NCBI GenBank assembly: GCA_000299115.1
Contig: CP003801.1
Location: 310,001-374,000 of the forward strand
DNA length: 64,000 nucleotides
DNA from: an alpha proteobacterium HIMB59
Lineage (GTDB): Bacteria; Pseudomonadota; Alphaproteobacteria; HIMB59
Direction of reading: 5' to 3'
Shown here: piece after piece, positions 26,568 through 35,871 of the stretch
How positions within the stretch are numbered: the stretch's first letter is position 1
Layout: each line of letters starts with the position of its first letter
The notes under the pieces: model-generated
Database searches by the model: none
What the model saw: only the letters and a program-made list of their open reading frames with translations
Told to the model about the DNA's origin: nothing
Made by a program: the position numbers and the translations under genes

Positions 26568-27321
26568 TTAAAGTACTCCTTTCTAGAAATTCCTTTGCTA
26601 ATGCAATATAGGCCTGAGAACCACTACATTTTAAATCATAAATTATTGCCGGTAATCCATGACTTGGTGCTTCAGATAAAGTTACATTTCTTGGCACATT
26701 AAATTTATAAACATTCGTATCAAAATATTCACGTGCCTCTTTTTCAATTAAAGATGATAAAGAATTTCTTTTATCGAACATGGTTAAAATAATGCCATTC
26801 AGTTTTAATTCAGGATTTAAATTATTTTTAACAGCTTCGATTGTTTTAATTAATTTAGATAAACCCTCAAGTGCAAAAAATTCACATTGAACAGGAATTA
26901 AGACCTCATTACTTGCAGTCAGCGAGCTAATTGTAAGTAAACCAAGCGTGGGTGGCGTATCAATAAAAATATAATCATAACTTTGGTTAAGATTTGAAAT
27001 ATAATTCTTAAGTAAATAATTTCTATTTTCATCCTCAGCTAATTCATACTCTGCTGCTGCTAAATCTTCACAAGCAGATATAACATGGAGATTTGGGATC
27101 TGGGATTTTTGAATAGCATCATTAATATTAATAGAATTACTAAAGACCTTGTATATTGATAACTCTGCATCATAAGCATTAAATGACATTGAGGAGTTAT
27201 ATTGGGGGTCCATATCAATTATTAATACTTTTTTATCTATAGATGCTAATGCGGTTGCTAAATTTACTACCGTTGTAGTTTTGCCCACCCCGCCTTTTTG
27301 ATTTGCAATAGTAATTATCAT
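26542..27321 (-). CDS. parA: Chromosome partitioning ATPase ParA
   Basis: A 259-residue soluble deviant-Walker ATPase. KGGVGKTT at residues 9-16 is the signature Walker A, DMDPQYNSS follows around 37-45, and YIFIDTPPTLGLLT is Walker B. No N-terminal helix-turn-helix is present, so it is the chromosomal (small) type. It works with ParB and parS in origin segregation. The start overlaps rsmG by 4 bases. Confidence 0.97.
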   Translation of the reverse strand: MIITIANQKGGVGKTTTVVNLATALASIDKKVLIIDMDPQYNSSMSFNAYDAELSIYKVFSNSININDAIQKSQIPNLHVISACEDLAAAEYELAEDENRNYLLKNYISNLNQSYDYIFIDTPPTLGLLTISSLTASNEVLIPVQCEFFALEGLSKLIKTIEAVKNNLNPELKLNGIILTMFDKRNSLSSLIEKEAREYFDTNVYKFNVPRNVTLSEAPSHGLPAIIYDLKCSGSQAYIALAKEFLERSTLNGVQQETR

Positions 27322-27911
27322 TTTGCTTGTAAAACTATAATCCTAGATTCGTCAGAGGTAATGCTTGGAAAATCTTTCCAACTAAAACTTTTATTGCTAA
27401 CTAATTTTAACTCTTCTAAGTACGATCTTCCCTTTAATAAAATATATTGAGTTTGATCCGTAACCATCTGTTTAGTAAAATTTAAAATTTTTGAAATTGG
27501 CGCGAAGGCTCTTGCTACAACGTATCGTGCGTTTGATAAAGATATCTCGGCTAAGGGTTGATTATGAATAGTACAATCAAGCCCAAGTCGCAATTTGCAA
27601 TTTTCAAGAAATGCTGATTTTTTTGGGGATTTTTCGACCAAATGTAAATTTTTATATCCAATGATTGATAGTAATATTCCTGGCAAACCAGCACCCGTTC
27701 CTAAATCAATGGTTAAATTGTTTTTCTCAGTCATATATTCATGTATTTGTATGCAATCTAAAAAATGTCTTTGATCAAAATCATTAATTGTACTTTTGCC
27801 AATTAAATTCATATGTTGGTTTGCATCTAATAGTAATTTTTTATATTCCAATAGTTTAGCGGATACGTCAGAGCTATTTTGAAAATTTTCTTCACAGTAT
27901 TTTTCTAACAT
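27318..27911 (-). CDS. rsmG: 16S rRNA (guanine527-N7)-methyltransferase
   Basis: Methylates G527 of 16S rRNA using SAM. 197 residues from the ATG at 27911, chosen because it sits 4 bases after the mnmG stop and gives the usual RsmG start; a longer in-frame extension reaches into mnmG. The SAM-binding motif is LTIDLGTGAGLPGILLSI, followed by HLVEKSPKKSAFLE and a VVARAFAPISKIL block. It lies in the conserved mnmE-mnmG-rsmG-parA-parB order. Confidence 0.95.
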   Translation of the reverse strand: MLEKYCEENFQNSSDVSAKLLEYKKLLLDANQHMNLIGKSTINDFDQRHFLDCIQIHEYMTEKNNLTIDLGTGAGLPGILLSIIGYKNLHLVEKSPKKSAFLENCKLRLGLDCTIHNQPLAEISLSNARYVVARAFAPISKILNFTKQMVTDQTQYILLKGRSYLEELKLVSNKSFSWKDFPSITSDESRIIVLQAK

Positions 27912-27915
27912 TGGC

Positions 27916-29772
27916 TCAAGCAACTCTATCCCCCTTAATTTTTTTATGTTTAACAATTTGAAAAAGGGCGCTTGGAGTAATTCCTGAAATTTTTCCAGCA
28001 TCATATAAATTTTCTGGCTTAAATTTATTTAATTTTTCAAGTATCTCTTTTGACAATGAAGGAATTTTATTAAAGTCTACATTTTTTAAATTCATATTTT
28101 TGTTTTTATTTAGTTGCTCATATGATTTTTTTTCGCGATCATAAAACACTTCATATTTTGAATCAAAGTAGATTTTCGTTAGAAGTTTTTGATTTATTGA
28201 AATATTAAAAAAGTTTTTAAAATCATTAATGCTTGGATTTAAGAATTTAAGAACTTCAAAACCATTTCTAACTTTTCCATCCTTCTTAACTTTTATATTT
28301 TTTTTCATTAAATCATTTGGCGAATATTTTAATGATAATAGTTTCTTCATGATCTTTTTTTCATCATTCATGTTTTTTTCTAATTGAGAAAATTCAGTTT
28401 TATTGAATATTGTTTTATTAATATTAGTTTCAAATCTTTCATATGAGTTATCTGTTCTTAGTTTAAGTCTATTTTCCGCTCTTGATGTAAACATTCTATA
28501 TGGTTCTGTTACACCTAATTTTGTTAAGTCATCAGCTAACACGCCGATATAACTATTGTTCCTTTCAAAAACCCCATTATTAAATTTAATTTTTTTTAAT
28601 TTAATAGCCGCATTAATTGCTGCGTATATTCCCTGCCCCGCTGCTTCTTCATAACCAGTCGTTCCATTAATTTGTCCTGCTAAAAAAAAGTTTTCTATTT
28701 TCTTTGTTTCAAAATTTATTTTTAATTCTCTCGGGTCTACTGAGTCATATTCTACAGCGTATCCAAATTGGTCTACTTCACATTCTTCTAAACCTTTGAT
28801 TGAGCGAAGAAACTTTAATTGAATGTCAGTATCTAATGAATTGGATATGCCGTTTGGATAAACCAAATCTGAATTTAGACCCTCTGGTTCCAAAAATATA
28901 TTATGGCCATTCCTATCACCAAATTTTGTAATTTTGTCTTCAATAGAAGGACAGTATCTAACGCCCTGGGATTTTATTATTCCGGAATACATTGCTGATT
29001 TATCTAAATTATCTCTAATTATTTTGTGAGTTTTATTATTTGTTTTAGTTATATAACAATTGATATGTTTGTTCGTATTTTGTTTTGTGAAGTATGATAA
29101 ATATATTCCATTATTTTCAGAAGATTGGGGTTCAAGAGCGTCATAGTCAATGGACTTAGAGTAAATTCTAGGTGGAGTTCCTGTTTTAAGCCTCATAGTC
29201 CTAAAATTTTTATTAACAAATTTAGCAAGCTCCTTTGAAGAACTATTGCCTATTCTACCTGCCTCTCTAACCTCTCTTCCAAAATAAATTTTTCCATTCA
29301 GAAAAGTGCCTGTTGTTAAAATAACAGCTTTAGATTTTAATTTCCCTGCACTTAAACAATTAACACCGATTACCTTATTATTCTTTTCTAAAATATTGAT
29401 TGCCTCATCCTCAATTACATCAATTTTTGAAGATTTAACGTATTTTGTCATATGTTTTGAATATAAATCTCGATCAATCTGAGCCCTAACACCCCAAACA
29501 GCTGGGCCCTTTGAAAGATTTAATACTCTGTAGTGAATTGCGGATTTATCTCCAATTTTACAGATAACACCACCTAAAATGTCAACTTCACTAGCTATAT
29601 GAGTCTTTCCAACGCCTCCAATACTAGGATTACATGATAATTTTCCTAAATCTGATATATTTTTTGTAATAAGGGCAGTTTTCAGGCCGTATTTTTCTGA
29701 AATATTAGCTGCTTCAACACCGGCATGACCCGCTCCTATAACAATTACATCGTAATGTTCCACGTGAAACAA
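27916..29772 (-). CDS. mnmG: tRNA uridine-5-carboxymethylaminomethyl modification enzyme MnmG (GidA)
   Basis: A 618-residue FAD protein that, with MnmE, modifies U34 of certain tRNAs. The dinucleotide motif VIGAGHAGVEAA begins near residue 12. The family signature blocks SCNPSIGG, LKTGTPPR and GQINGTTGYEEAAGQG are present, and a helical C-terminal domain binds MnmE. The first six codons, MFHVEH, encode a parS site on the DNA. It lies 1 base downstream of mnmE. Confidence 0.98.
   Translation of the reverse strand: MFHVEHYDVIVIGAGHAGVEAANISEKYGLKTALITKNISDLGKLSCNPSIGGVGKTHIASEVDILGGVICKIGDKSAIHYRVLNLSKGPAVWGVRAQIDRDLYSKHMTKYVKSSKIDVIEDEAINILEKNNKVIGVNCLSAGKLKSKAVILTTGTFLNGKIYFGREVREAGRIGNSSSKELAKFVNKNFRTMRLKTGTPPRIYSKSIDYDALEPQSSENNGIYLSYFTKQNTNKHINCYITKTNNKTHKIIRDNLDKSAMYSGIIKSQGVRYCPSIEDKITKFGDRNGHNIFLEPEGLNSDLVYPNGISNSLDTDIQLKFLRSIKGLEECEVDQFGYAVEYDSVDPRELKINFETKKIENFFLAGQINGTTGYEEAAGQGIYAAINAAIKLKKIKFNNGVFERNNSYIGVLADDLTKLGVTEPYRMFTSRAENRLKLRTDNSYERFETNINKTIFNKTEFSQLEKNMNDEKKIMKKLLSLKYSPNDLMKKNIKVKKDGKVRNGFEVLKFLNPSINDFKNFFNISINQKLLTKIYFDSKYEVFYDREKKSYEQLNKNKNMNLKNVDFNKIPSLSKEILEKLNKFKPENLYDAGKISGITPSALFQIVKHKKIKGDRVA
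29756..29771. promoter_or_regulatory. parS centromere site inside the start of mnmG
   Basis: TGTTCCACGTGAAACA is a perfect match to the bacterial parS consensus TGTTNCACGTGAAACA. It overlaps codons 1-6 of mnmG. ParB, encoded 3 kb away, should load here. It is the only full-length match I found in the window. Confidence 0.95.
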
Positions 29773-29773
29773 T

Positions 29774-31099
29774 CTACTTTCCTATGCAGAAATTACTAAA
29801 AACTCTGTCATAAACATCTTCGTTGTTAATATAACCAAATTCATATGAAAAATCATCTAATATATTTCTCATTATTTGAGCAATAATCAATATATCGCTC
29901 TCATTTAGTATATCATGCTTATATTGTAATATATTTTCTAAAAAATCGATTTCTTCATCATTAAAATCAATTTTTTTGACCTTAGATGAGATATATTTTT
30001 TATGTATCAATGATATTTTTAACTTGGACAAAACGCTATCTCTCTCCAAATTGTGGTTAATTTTAATATTTTTTGATTGATATTGGTATTGATCAGACTT
30101 AGTTTCAACTAAAGTGTAATTATTTTTGATACCAAAGTCTCTTTTTAGAGAACTAATTTGTTTTTTTGAGGAATACTTATCAAAAAGAACAAAAAAGTGA
30201 TCAATTTCTGATGATAGTTGTTGTGCTTTTTTGTAACCAAACTTCTCTATTTTGCCTTGTTTATATCTGTGGCCGGCAGTATCAAATATTTCGAACATTT
30301 TACCTTCAAAAACAAAATGGTTTGATAAAACGTCCCTAGTAGTACCCTTGATATTAGTAACTATAGCTCTTTCTTTATCAATAATCTTATTAAAAAGTGT
30401 TGATTTACCAACGTTAACTGGTCCAATTAGCATAATTTTGCAAATATTCTTCTCTTTTCTAATGTTATTCGTTTTTTGTAATATATTATGACATTTATCA
30501 AAGTATAATTTTACCTTTTTCATAATTTTCTTAAAATTAAACTCCTCGTCATCGACAAAATCTATAGATGCGGTGATTTCTGAGAACAAATCAACGATTT
30601 CATCCCTTAAAATAGTCAGTCCACTAACTTGATCGCCCTCAAAAAGTAATTTTTTATTATATTCTAGTGATGAAAAACTATCATTTGATATAATTTGGTT
30701 GATTGCTTTTGCTTGTTTTAGAGAATTTTTGCTATTTAAAACAGACCTATAAGAAAATTCTCCATTTTTTGCTAGCCTTAGACCTGGAATTTTAAAATCT
30801 TTGAGGGTTTGTTCAAACTGACTGGCAATCAAAGGGGATCCATGTAAAAAAACCTCACAAACATCTTCACCAGTGAATGATTGGGGTGATTTAAAGTAGA
30901 CAACACTACATTCATCGAGAAGAGATCCGTCCTTTTTATACAATTTAACAATTCGGACACGAGAATGATCTTTAGAAAAATTTTTATTGGTTAATTTTTT
31001 TAAAATTTCTAGTACTTCATCTCCCGAGACCCTATAACCAATCACGGGCGACTTCACTAAAGGAGTAAAATTAGAATAAATAGTACCTGACTTAAACAA
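29774..31099 (-). CDS. mnmE: tRNA modification GTPase MnmE (TrmE)
   Basis: A 441-residue GTPase partner of MnmG. The N-terminal tetrahydrofolate-binding domain has YRVSGDEVLEIL and FTGEDVCEVFLHGS. The G domain has GPVNVGKSTLFNKI (G1), TTRD (G2), FDTAGHR (G3) and TKSD where NKxD is usual (G4). The C-terminal FCIGK carries the catalytic cysteine and matches the family end. The start sits at a promoter-sized gap (40 bases) opposite the FG-GAP gene. Confidence 0.95.
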   Translation of the reverse strand: MFKSGTIYSNFTPLVKSPVIGYRVSGDEVLEILKKLTNKNFSKDHSRVRIVKLYKKDGSLLDECSVVYFKSPQSFTGEDVCEVFLHGSPLIASQFEQTLKDFKIPGLRLAKNGEFSYRSVLNSKNSLKQAKAINQIISNDSFSSLEYNKKLLFEGDQVSGLTILRDEIVDLFSEITASIDFVDDEEFNFKKIMKKVKLYFDKCHNILQKTNNIRKEKNICKIMLIGPVNVGKSTLFNKIIDKERAIVTNIKGTTRDVLSNHFVFEGKMFEIFDTAGHRYKQGKIEKFGYKKAQQLSSEIDHFFVLFDKYSSKKQISSLKRDFGIKNNYTLVETKSDQYQYQSKNIKINHNLERDSVLSKLKISLIHKKYISSKVKKIDFNDEEIDFLENILQYKHDILNESDILIIAQIMRNILDDFSYEFGYINNEDVYDRVFSNFCIGK

Positions 31100-31139
31100 A
31101 GCTTGGACATTATAAATTTATAATTAATCTAGTCTATAA

Positions 31140-32963
31140 ATGAAAACGCTCTTGGTCATATTGTTATTTATCCCTTGTTTAAGTTGGGGATTGACTTTTA
31201 AAGATGGGAAACAAGTACAAGATGATAAGATTTCTTCCTCTGAAATAGAAAACTATGTGCCTAATGCATTAGGTGGTTATCAAATAGAAAATAGATATCT
31301 AAATTTATCTTATCCGCCACATGAACCAAATGTTGTAAGAAATAAATATTGGTTTGGTTGGTTTTGGCATTCGCAAGATTTTAATAATGATGGTTACAAA
31401 GACTTTTTGTATACCGGTACCATGAATCCAAACAACGTTGAAGTTACAGGAGAAGATACTGGTGGTATTTGTGGCGGAGATAGATGCTCTGGTGAAATGC
31501 CAGGACCAACTTTATTTTTAGGGACAAAAAATGGTGATTTTATATTAAGCAGTGAACTGTTTATTGATAACAGAGAGATGTCTGGACAATCATTATCCAG
31601 ACAGAATTTAGTGGCAGACTATAACAATGATGGGGTGCTTGATTTATTCATAGCAGACCATGGGGTTGGTACACACAAAGGTATAAGAGATAGTTATTTT
31701 TTAAGCCAACAAGATGGGACTTGGGTTGAAAGCTCAGAAACACATTTAAGTAAGCCAAACTATACAATTTTTGATCATGGTGGTGCAGTTGGAGACATAG
31801 ACAATGATGGAGACATAGACATCGTACTAACAGAACTCAAAAATCAGATTACTTGTTGGATCAATGATGGTCATGGAAAAATGAATTATCGCATCTGTGG
31901 CAATGTTCATGCATTCGGTATTGAATTAGGTGACATGGATGGTGATGGTGATTTAGATCTTGTTCATGCTGGGCATGAAGGGGGGCCATCTACAAACACT
32001 GGAATTGTTCTTAATGATGGTCGGGGAAATTTCAAAAAAAGAATTAGTCTGCCAATGATATCTAAATGGACCACAGTGCCAGATGTAGGTTTATGGGACT
32101 TAGATAACGATGGTGATTTAGATATAGCTTTATCAAGGTCAGGGCATTTATATGTTGGTGTTGCGGTCCAAATTATAGAAAATCTTGGAAATAATAAATT
32201 TGACTCGCAGCTTCATATTTTATTAGAAGCTCCCTCCAATTATATCCCAAAACATGAAGGCAATGAGTGGAATAATTATATACAAAATTTTTTATTTGGT
32301 GATTTTGATAATGATGGAAAAGAGGATGTATTATTAGTGGCTCATAGGGATGGCAAACATAAGCATATAGGAGCATCAATATTAAAAAATGAGGGCAATA
32401 TGAGATTTAGACATATACCGCATGGCGAAAATGAAAACCTTATAACATTGGTGTCAGATAACAAATTCTTATTAAACAAAAATACAAAAAATTTTATAAA
32501 AGAAATAAAACCCTTGCCTGTTGAAAAGTTAGAAGGATACACTTATTTAAAGGAAAAAATTTATTTCAGTTCACTTGATGCATATCTTATAGGAGCTAAA
32601 TTATTAAACTCTGGGGAAAACTTTTATATTTATGATGGACTTTTTGAGAAAGAAAATAAATTTTTTATAACTTTGTGTAGTGAATATTATCAAAAATTTA
32701 AATTTATTGGTAATAGAGTTGGTTTTGATTATGGAAATGGTTTTATGCAAAACCCAGATTTAAAAAAGTATGGCAAAAGTGGTTGTGGTACTCAAGATGG
32801 GTTTTTAGGACATTGGGAGGATGATGCTCAAATTTTAAAAGAAGAGACAAATATTTCTCCTTTTTTATTTGAGATTGAACAAAAATGGAAACAGACTCTA
32901 GATAATTTGTTAATTATGACTTTAGAAGAAAAAAACTATTATCAAAACAACTGGTTAAGATAA
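31140..32963 (+). CDS. Secreted FG-GAP/VCBS repeat protein
   Basis: A 607-residue exported protein (signal peptide MKTLLVILLFIPCLSWG). Residues about 75-420 hold at least six calcium-loop repeats of the D-x-D/N-x-DG-x-x-D form: DFNNDGYKD, DYNNDGVLD, DIDNDGDID, DMDGDGDLD, DLDNDGDLD and DFDNDGKED. These usually build a beta-propeller. The C-terminal third has no recognised domain. Such proteins bind ligands or surfaces; no enzyme motif is seen. It interrupts the normally compact mnmE-rho interval and runs against both neighbours, suggesting later insertion. It ends 4 bases from the rho stop. Confidence 0.85.
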   Translation: MKTLLVILLFIPCLSWGLTFKDGKQVQDDKISSSEIENYVPNALGGYQIENRYLNLSYPPHEPNVVRNKYWFGWFWHSQDFNNDGYKDFLYTGTMNPNNVEVTGEDTGGICGGDRCSGEMPGPTLFLGTKNGDFILSSELFIDNREMSGQSLSRQNLVADYNNDGVLDLFIADHGVGTHKGIRDSYFLSQQDGTWVESSETHLSKPNYTIFDHGGAVGDIDNDGDIDIVLTELKNQITCWINDGHGKMNYRICGNVHAFGIELGDMDGDGDLDLVHAGHEGGPSTNTGIVLNDGRGNFKKRISLPMISKWTTVPDVGLWDLDNDGDLDIALSRSGHLYVGVAVQIIENLGNNKFDSQLHILLEAPSNYIPKHEGNEWNNYIQNFLFGDFDNDGKEDVLLVAHRDGKHKHIGASILKNEGNMRFRHIPHGENENLITLVSDNKFLLNKNTKNFIKEIKPLPVEKLEGYTYLKEKIYFSSLDAYLIGAKLLNSGENFYIYDGLFEKENKFFITLCSEYYQKFKFIGNRVGFDYGNGFMQNPDLKKYGKSGCGTQDGFLGHWEDDAQILKEETNISPFLFEIEQKWKQTLDNLLIMTLEEKNYYQNNWLR

Positions 32964-32967
32964 AAAT

Positions 32968-34224
32968 TTATTGATTCATACTACTGAAAAACTCTTCGTT
33001 AGTTTTACAGTCTTTCATCTTATCAAGTAAGAATTCCATAGCATCGACAGTGCCCATAGAAGATAGAATTTTCCTTAGAATAAATACTTTTTGAAGATCT
33101 CCAGCATCTAAAAGAAGGTCTTCTTTTCTAGTACCTGATTTTTGAACATCAATAGCAGGGTAAGTTCTTTTATCTGATAATTTTCTATCAAGGACAATTT
33201 CGGAATTTCCTGTACCTTTGAATTCTTCAAAAATAACTTCATCCATTCTACTACCGGTTTCAATCAGAGCAGTGGCGATAATAGTGAGTGAGCCACCTTC
33301 TTCAATATTTCTAGCAGCACCAAAAAATCTTTTTGGTCTTTGTAGTGCATTAGCATCAACACCACCTGTTAGTACCTTACCACTTGATGGTACAACAGTA
33401 TTATATGCTCTACCTAACCTTGTAATAGAGTCTAAAAGAATAACTACATCATATTTATTTTCAGCTAAGCGTTTTGCTTTTTCAATAACCATTTCTGCTA
33501 CTTGAACGTGTCTTGCTGCTGGTTCATCAAATGTGGAACTAATTACTTCACCTTTAACAGAACGTTGCATGTCAGTAACTTCTTCTGGTCTTTCATCAAT
33601 TAAAAGAACCATTAAGTAAACATTAGGAAAATTTTCTGCAATAGATTTTGCAATCTTTTGTAAGATTACTGTTTTACCTGATCTTGGAGGTGCAACAATT
33701 AAAGATCTTTGTCCAGCACCAACTGGAGCAATAATGTCAATTATTCTTGATGATAAATCTGTATCTGGCTTATCTGTCTCTAAATTAAATTTCTTTTCAG
33801 GATAAAGAGGAGTTAAGTTATCAAAATTAGTTTTAAATTTATTATTTTTAGCAATATCAATGAAGTTTACTTTATTAATTTCAACAAGAGCAAAATATCT
33901 TTCCCCATCCTTCGGAGGTCTAATTGGGCCTTCTAGTGTGTCTCCTTTTCGAAGACCATATTTCTTTATTTGATTTGGACTAACATAAATATCATCTGGT
34001 CCTGGTAAATAATTAGAGTCTGCAGATCGAAGGAAACCAAAACCATCTTGCATAGTTTCTAAAACACCCTCGCCAATAATTTCTTCATTTTTTTCAGCAA
34101 ACTTCTTAAGAACAGAAAAATAAATTTCTTGTTTTTTTAAGCCAGAGGCATTTTCAATTCCTAAAGATTCAGCATAATCTAATAATTCTTGAGGTTTTTT
34201 GTCTTTTAATTCGTTTAAATGCAT
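32968..34224 (-). CDS. rho: Transcription termination factor Rho
   Basis: A 418-residue hexameric RNA helicase that ends transcripts. The N-terminal Rho-N segment has [19 protein letters not shown]. The RNA-binding cold-shock domain follows ([22 protein letters not shown]). Walker A is APPRSGKT near residues 179-186, Walker [17 protein letters not shown], and the R-loop GGVDANAL. Length matches the family. In many alphaproteobacteria rho lies beside hemE and the origin; here hemE is absent and the upstream gap is the origin candidate. Confidence 0.98.
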   Translation of the reverse strand: MHLNELKDKKPQELLDYAESLGIENASGLKKQEIYFSVLKKFAEKNEEIIGEGVLETMQDGFGFLRSADSNYLPGPDDIYVSPNQIKKYGLRKGDTLEGPIRPPKDGERYFALVEINKVNFIDIAKNNKFKTNFDNLTPLYPEKKFNLETDKPDTDLSSRIIDIIAPVGAGQRSLIVAPPRSGKTVILQKIAKSIAENFPNVYLMVLLIDERPEEVTDMQRSVKGEVISSTFDEPAARHVQVAEMVIEKAKRLAENKYDVVILLDSITRLGRAYNTVVPSSGKVLTGGVDANALQRPKRFFGAARNIEEGGSLTIIATALIETGSRMDEVIFEEFKGTGNSEIVLDRKLSDKRTYPAIDVQKSGTRKEDLLLDAGDLQKVFILRKILSSMGTVDAMEFLLDKMKDCKTNEEFFSSMNQ

Positions 34225-34340
34225 TGTTGGAAATTCCTAAGATAGTTAAGGTTAGTTGAAATACGTATATAACAAAAAATAAAATAAAAATATATATATT
34301 TATATATATAGACTTGTTGTAGTACGTCGAATTATGGGGA

Positions 34341-34447
34341 TTAACAGCTTATTAGCCAGAAAAACCCTTAATTTATTGATTAATATACACTTAATAACAA
34401 TTGAGGAAAACTTAGTATTGATAGATAATTTGAATTTAAGCTGTTAA
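34341..34447. repeat. 10-bp inverted repeat in the origin candidate
   Basis: TTAACAGCTT at 34341-34350 is the exact reverse complement of AAGCTGTTAA at 34438-34447, with 87 bases between. The spacing is long for a hairpin and fits paired protein-binding sites. Confidence 0.6.
34380..34394. promoter_or_regulatory. CtrA-type binding site (TTAA-N7-TTAA)
   Basis: TTAA, seven bases, TTAA matches the alphaproteobacterial CtrA full-site consensus. In DNA this AT-rich it could occur by chance, so weight comes from its place in the origin candidate. Confidence 0.35.
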
Positions 34448-34462
34448 GAAGAATGATTTTCA

Positions 34463-35056
34463 ATGAATAACTTTATTAATCCACAGATTACCAAGCAAAT
34501 TATTATTGGAACAAAAAGCCAATCCCGGCGAAAATTATTTCATAGTCTCAATTTACCATTCAAATTTAGGTCTGCTAATATCGATGAACGCAAAGTTAAA
34601 AATATTAATAATAACAAATATGATGCTTTAAAAATAGCTGAGGCTAAGGCAAATCATTTGTCTTCTAAGTACAAAAATAAAATTATTGTAGCATTTGATA
34701 CAACTATCTTATTTCGTAACAAGACTGTTTATAAATGTGATACTGAAGAGTGCTGTATTCAACTCCTTAAAAATTTTAACAGTAAGTCACATGTTTTATA
34801 CACGGGAATGATTTTTATGATTAATAATAAAATTATCAAAAAAAGCCTTTCTCAAACTAAAATTTACTTTAACCGGAACTCAAATCAATCAATCCAATTA
34901 TTTGTGAACAAAAATTTTTCTAAAATTAAATCAGCTGTTGGTTGTTATAATATAGAAGGCCCAGCAAAAAAATTTTTTGAAAATATTGAAGGTAGCTTCT
35001 ATAATATTATTGGTCTTGATATCATCAAATTTTTAAGAAATTTAAAATCTATTTAA
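34463..35056 (+). CDS. maf: Maf-like nucleotide pyrophosphatase
   Basis: A 197-residue Maf/HAM1-type protein that hydrolyses non-canonical or canonical NTPs. IIGTKSQSRRKLFHSLN matches the family S-x-SPRR-x-x-LL opening, IDERKV the E-x-x motif, VAFDTTI replaces the usual GADTVV but keeps the aspartate, and SAVGCYNIEGPAKKF then GSFYNIIGLDI match the C-terminal blocks. It is divergent from most Maf proteins. It begins the conserved maf-aroE-coaE-dnaQ operon; the stop overlaps the aroE start by one base. Confidence 0.85.
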   Translation: MNNFINPQITKQIIIGTKSQSRRKLFHSLNLPFKFRSANIDERKVKNINNNKYDALKIAEAKANHLSSKYKNKIIVAFDTTILFRNKTVYKCDTEECCIQLLKNFNSKSHVLYTGMIFMINNKIIKKSLSQTKIYFNRNSNQSIQLFVNKNFSKIKSAVGCYNIEGPAKKFFENIEGSFYNIIGLDIIKFLRNLKSI

Positions 35057-35871
35057 TGAATAATATTATCGGCATAGTCGCAGAAAAATTAGGGCATAGC
35101 TTGTCACCCTATATTCACAATTATTGGAGCAAAAAATATAAACAAAAACTAAAATATCAAAAATTTGAAATATCAGATAAGAACCTACTTAAATTTTTTC
35201 AATCTTTTAAAAAAAACAAAAAAATTAAAGGTTTTAATGTAACTATTCCTTATAAAACTAATTTCATCTCTTTGTGTGACAGGATTACACCTAAGGCAAA
35301 AAAAATCGGCTCGGTTAATTTAGTTTATAAAAAAAACAATCTTATTATAGGAGACAATACTGATGTTATCGGATTTAAAAAAAGTTTTAAGCAATTTAAA
35401 AATATACCATTAAATAAAGTTTTACTTATAGGTGCCGGTGGTGCCGCAAGATCTATCCTTTATTATTTAAACCATAAAAATATTGAAAATATTGATGTTT
35501 TTGCAACCTCTTTTAGAAGAAAAGAGGATATTTGTAATGACTTTGTTATTAAGAGTTTCGTGACAAAGACTAGCTTACTTAAAACTAAATATGATTTAAT
35601 CATTAACTCATCAAGTGGGGGAATGGTTGGTAAATCACCTTTAAATAGGAATTTAATTAAATTAGTTGATGGCACAAAAGGAGTTATCGACATTGTTTAT
35701 AACCCTGAAATCACACCTTTATTAAACCGAGCCGAAAAAAAGAATATTCCATTTGTAGGAGGCCTGACCATGCTTATAGAACAAGCCAAACCCTCTTACG
35801 AAAAGTGGAGTAATCTTAAAATAAAAGTCGACGATGAAATTTATCAATTGGCTAGAAATAAACTAAAATGA
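35056..35871 (+). CDS. aroE: Shikimate dehydrogenase
   Basis: NADPH-dependent reduction of 3-dehydroshikimate in the pathway to aromatic amino acids. 271 residues, normal length. The N-terminal GIVAEKLGHSLSPYIHNYW and KGFNVTIPYKTNF carry the substrate-binding SLSP serines and catalytic lysine. The nucleotide motif is LIGAGGAARSILYYL, and the C-terminal GLTMLIEQAKPSYEKW is typical. It overlaps coaE by 4 bases (ATGA). Confidence 0.97.
   Translation: MNNIIGIVAEKLGHSLSPYIHNYWSKKYKQKLKYQKFEISDKNLLKFFQSFKKNKKIKGFNVTIPYKTNFISLCDRITPKAKKIGSVNLVYKKNNLIIGDNTDVIGFKKSFKQFKNIPLNKVLLIGAGGAARSILYYLNHKNIENIDVFATSFRRKEDICNDFVIKSFVTKTSLLKTKYDLIINSSSGGMVGKSPLNRNLIKLVDGTKGVIDIVYNPEITPLLNRAEKKNIPFVGGLTMLIEQAKPSYEKWSNLKIKVDDEIYQLARNKLK

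Larger units (their letters stand above)
34225..34462. other. Candidate chromosomal replication origin (oriC)
   Basis: A 238-base non-coding gap between the divergent rho and maf genes, the position where alphaproteobacterial origins often lie (near rho/hemE and the maf-aroE-coaE-dnaQ block). It contains a 37-base pure A/T tract (34274-34310) suitable for unwinding, a TTAA-N7-TTAA CtrA-type site (34380-34394), and a 10-bp inverted repeat. A one-mismatch DnaA box (TAATCCACA) lies just inside maf at 34477. No perfect DnaA box was found, so this remains a candidate. It must also hold the promoters of rho and maf. Confidence 0.5.

Noticed and set aside
26730-26735. CACGTG inside parA as a parS site
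   Set aside because: Only the left arm is partly similar; the right side does not match.
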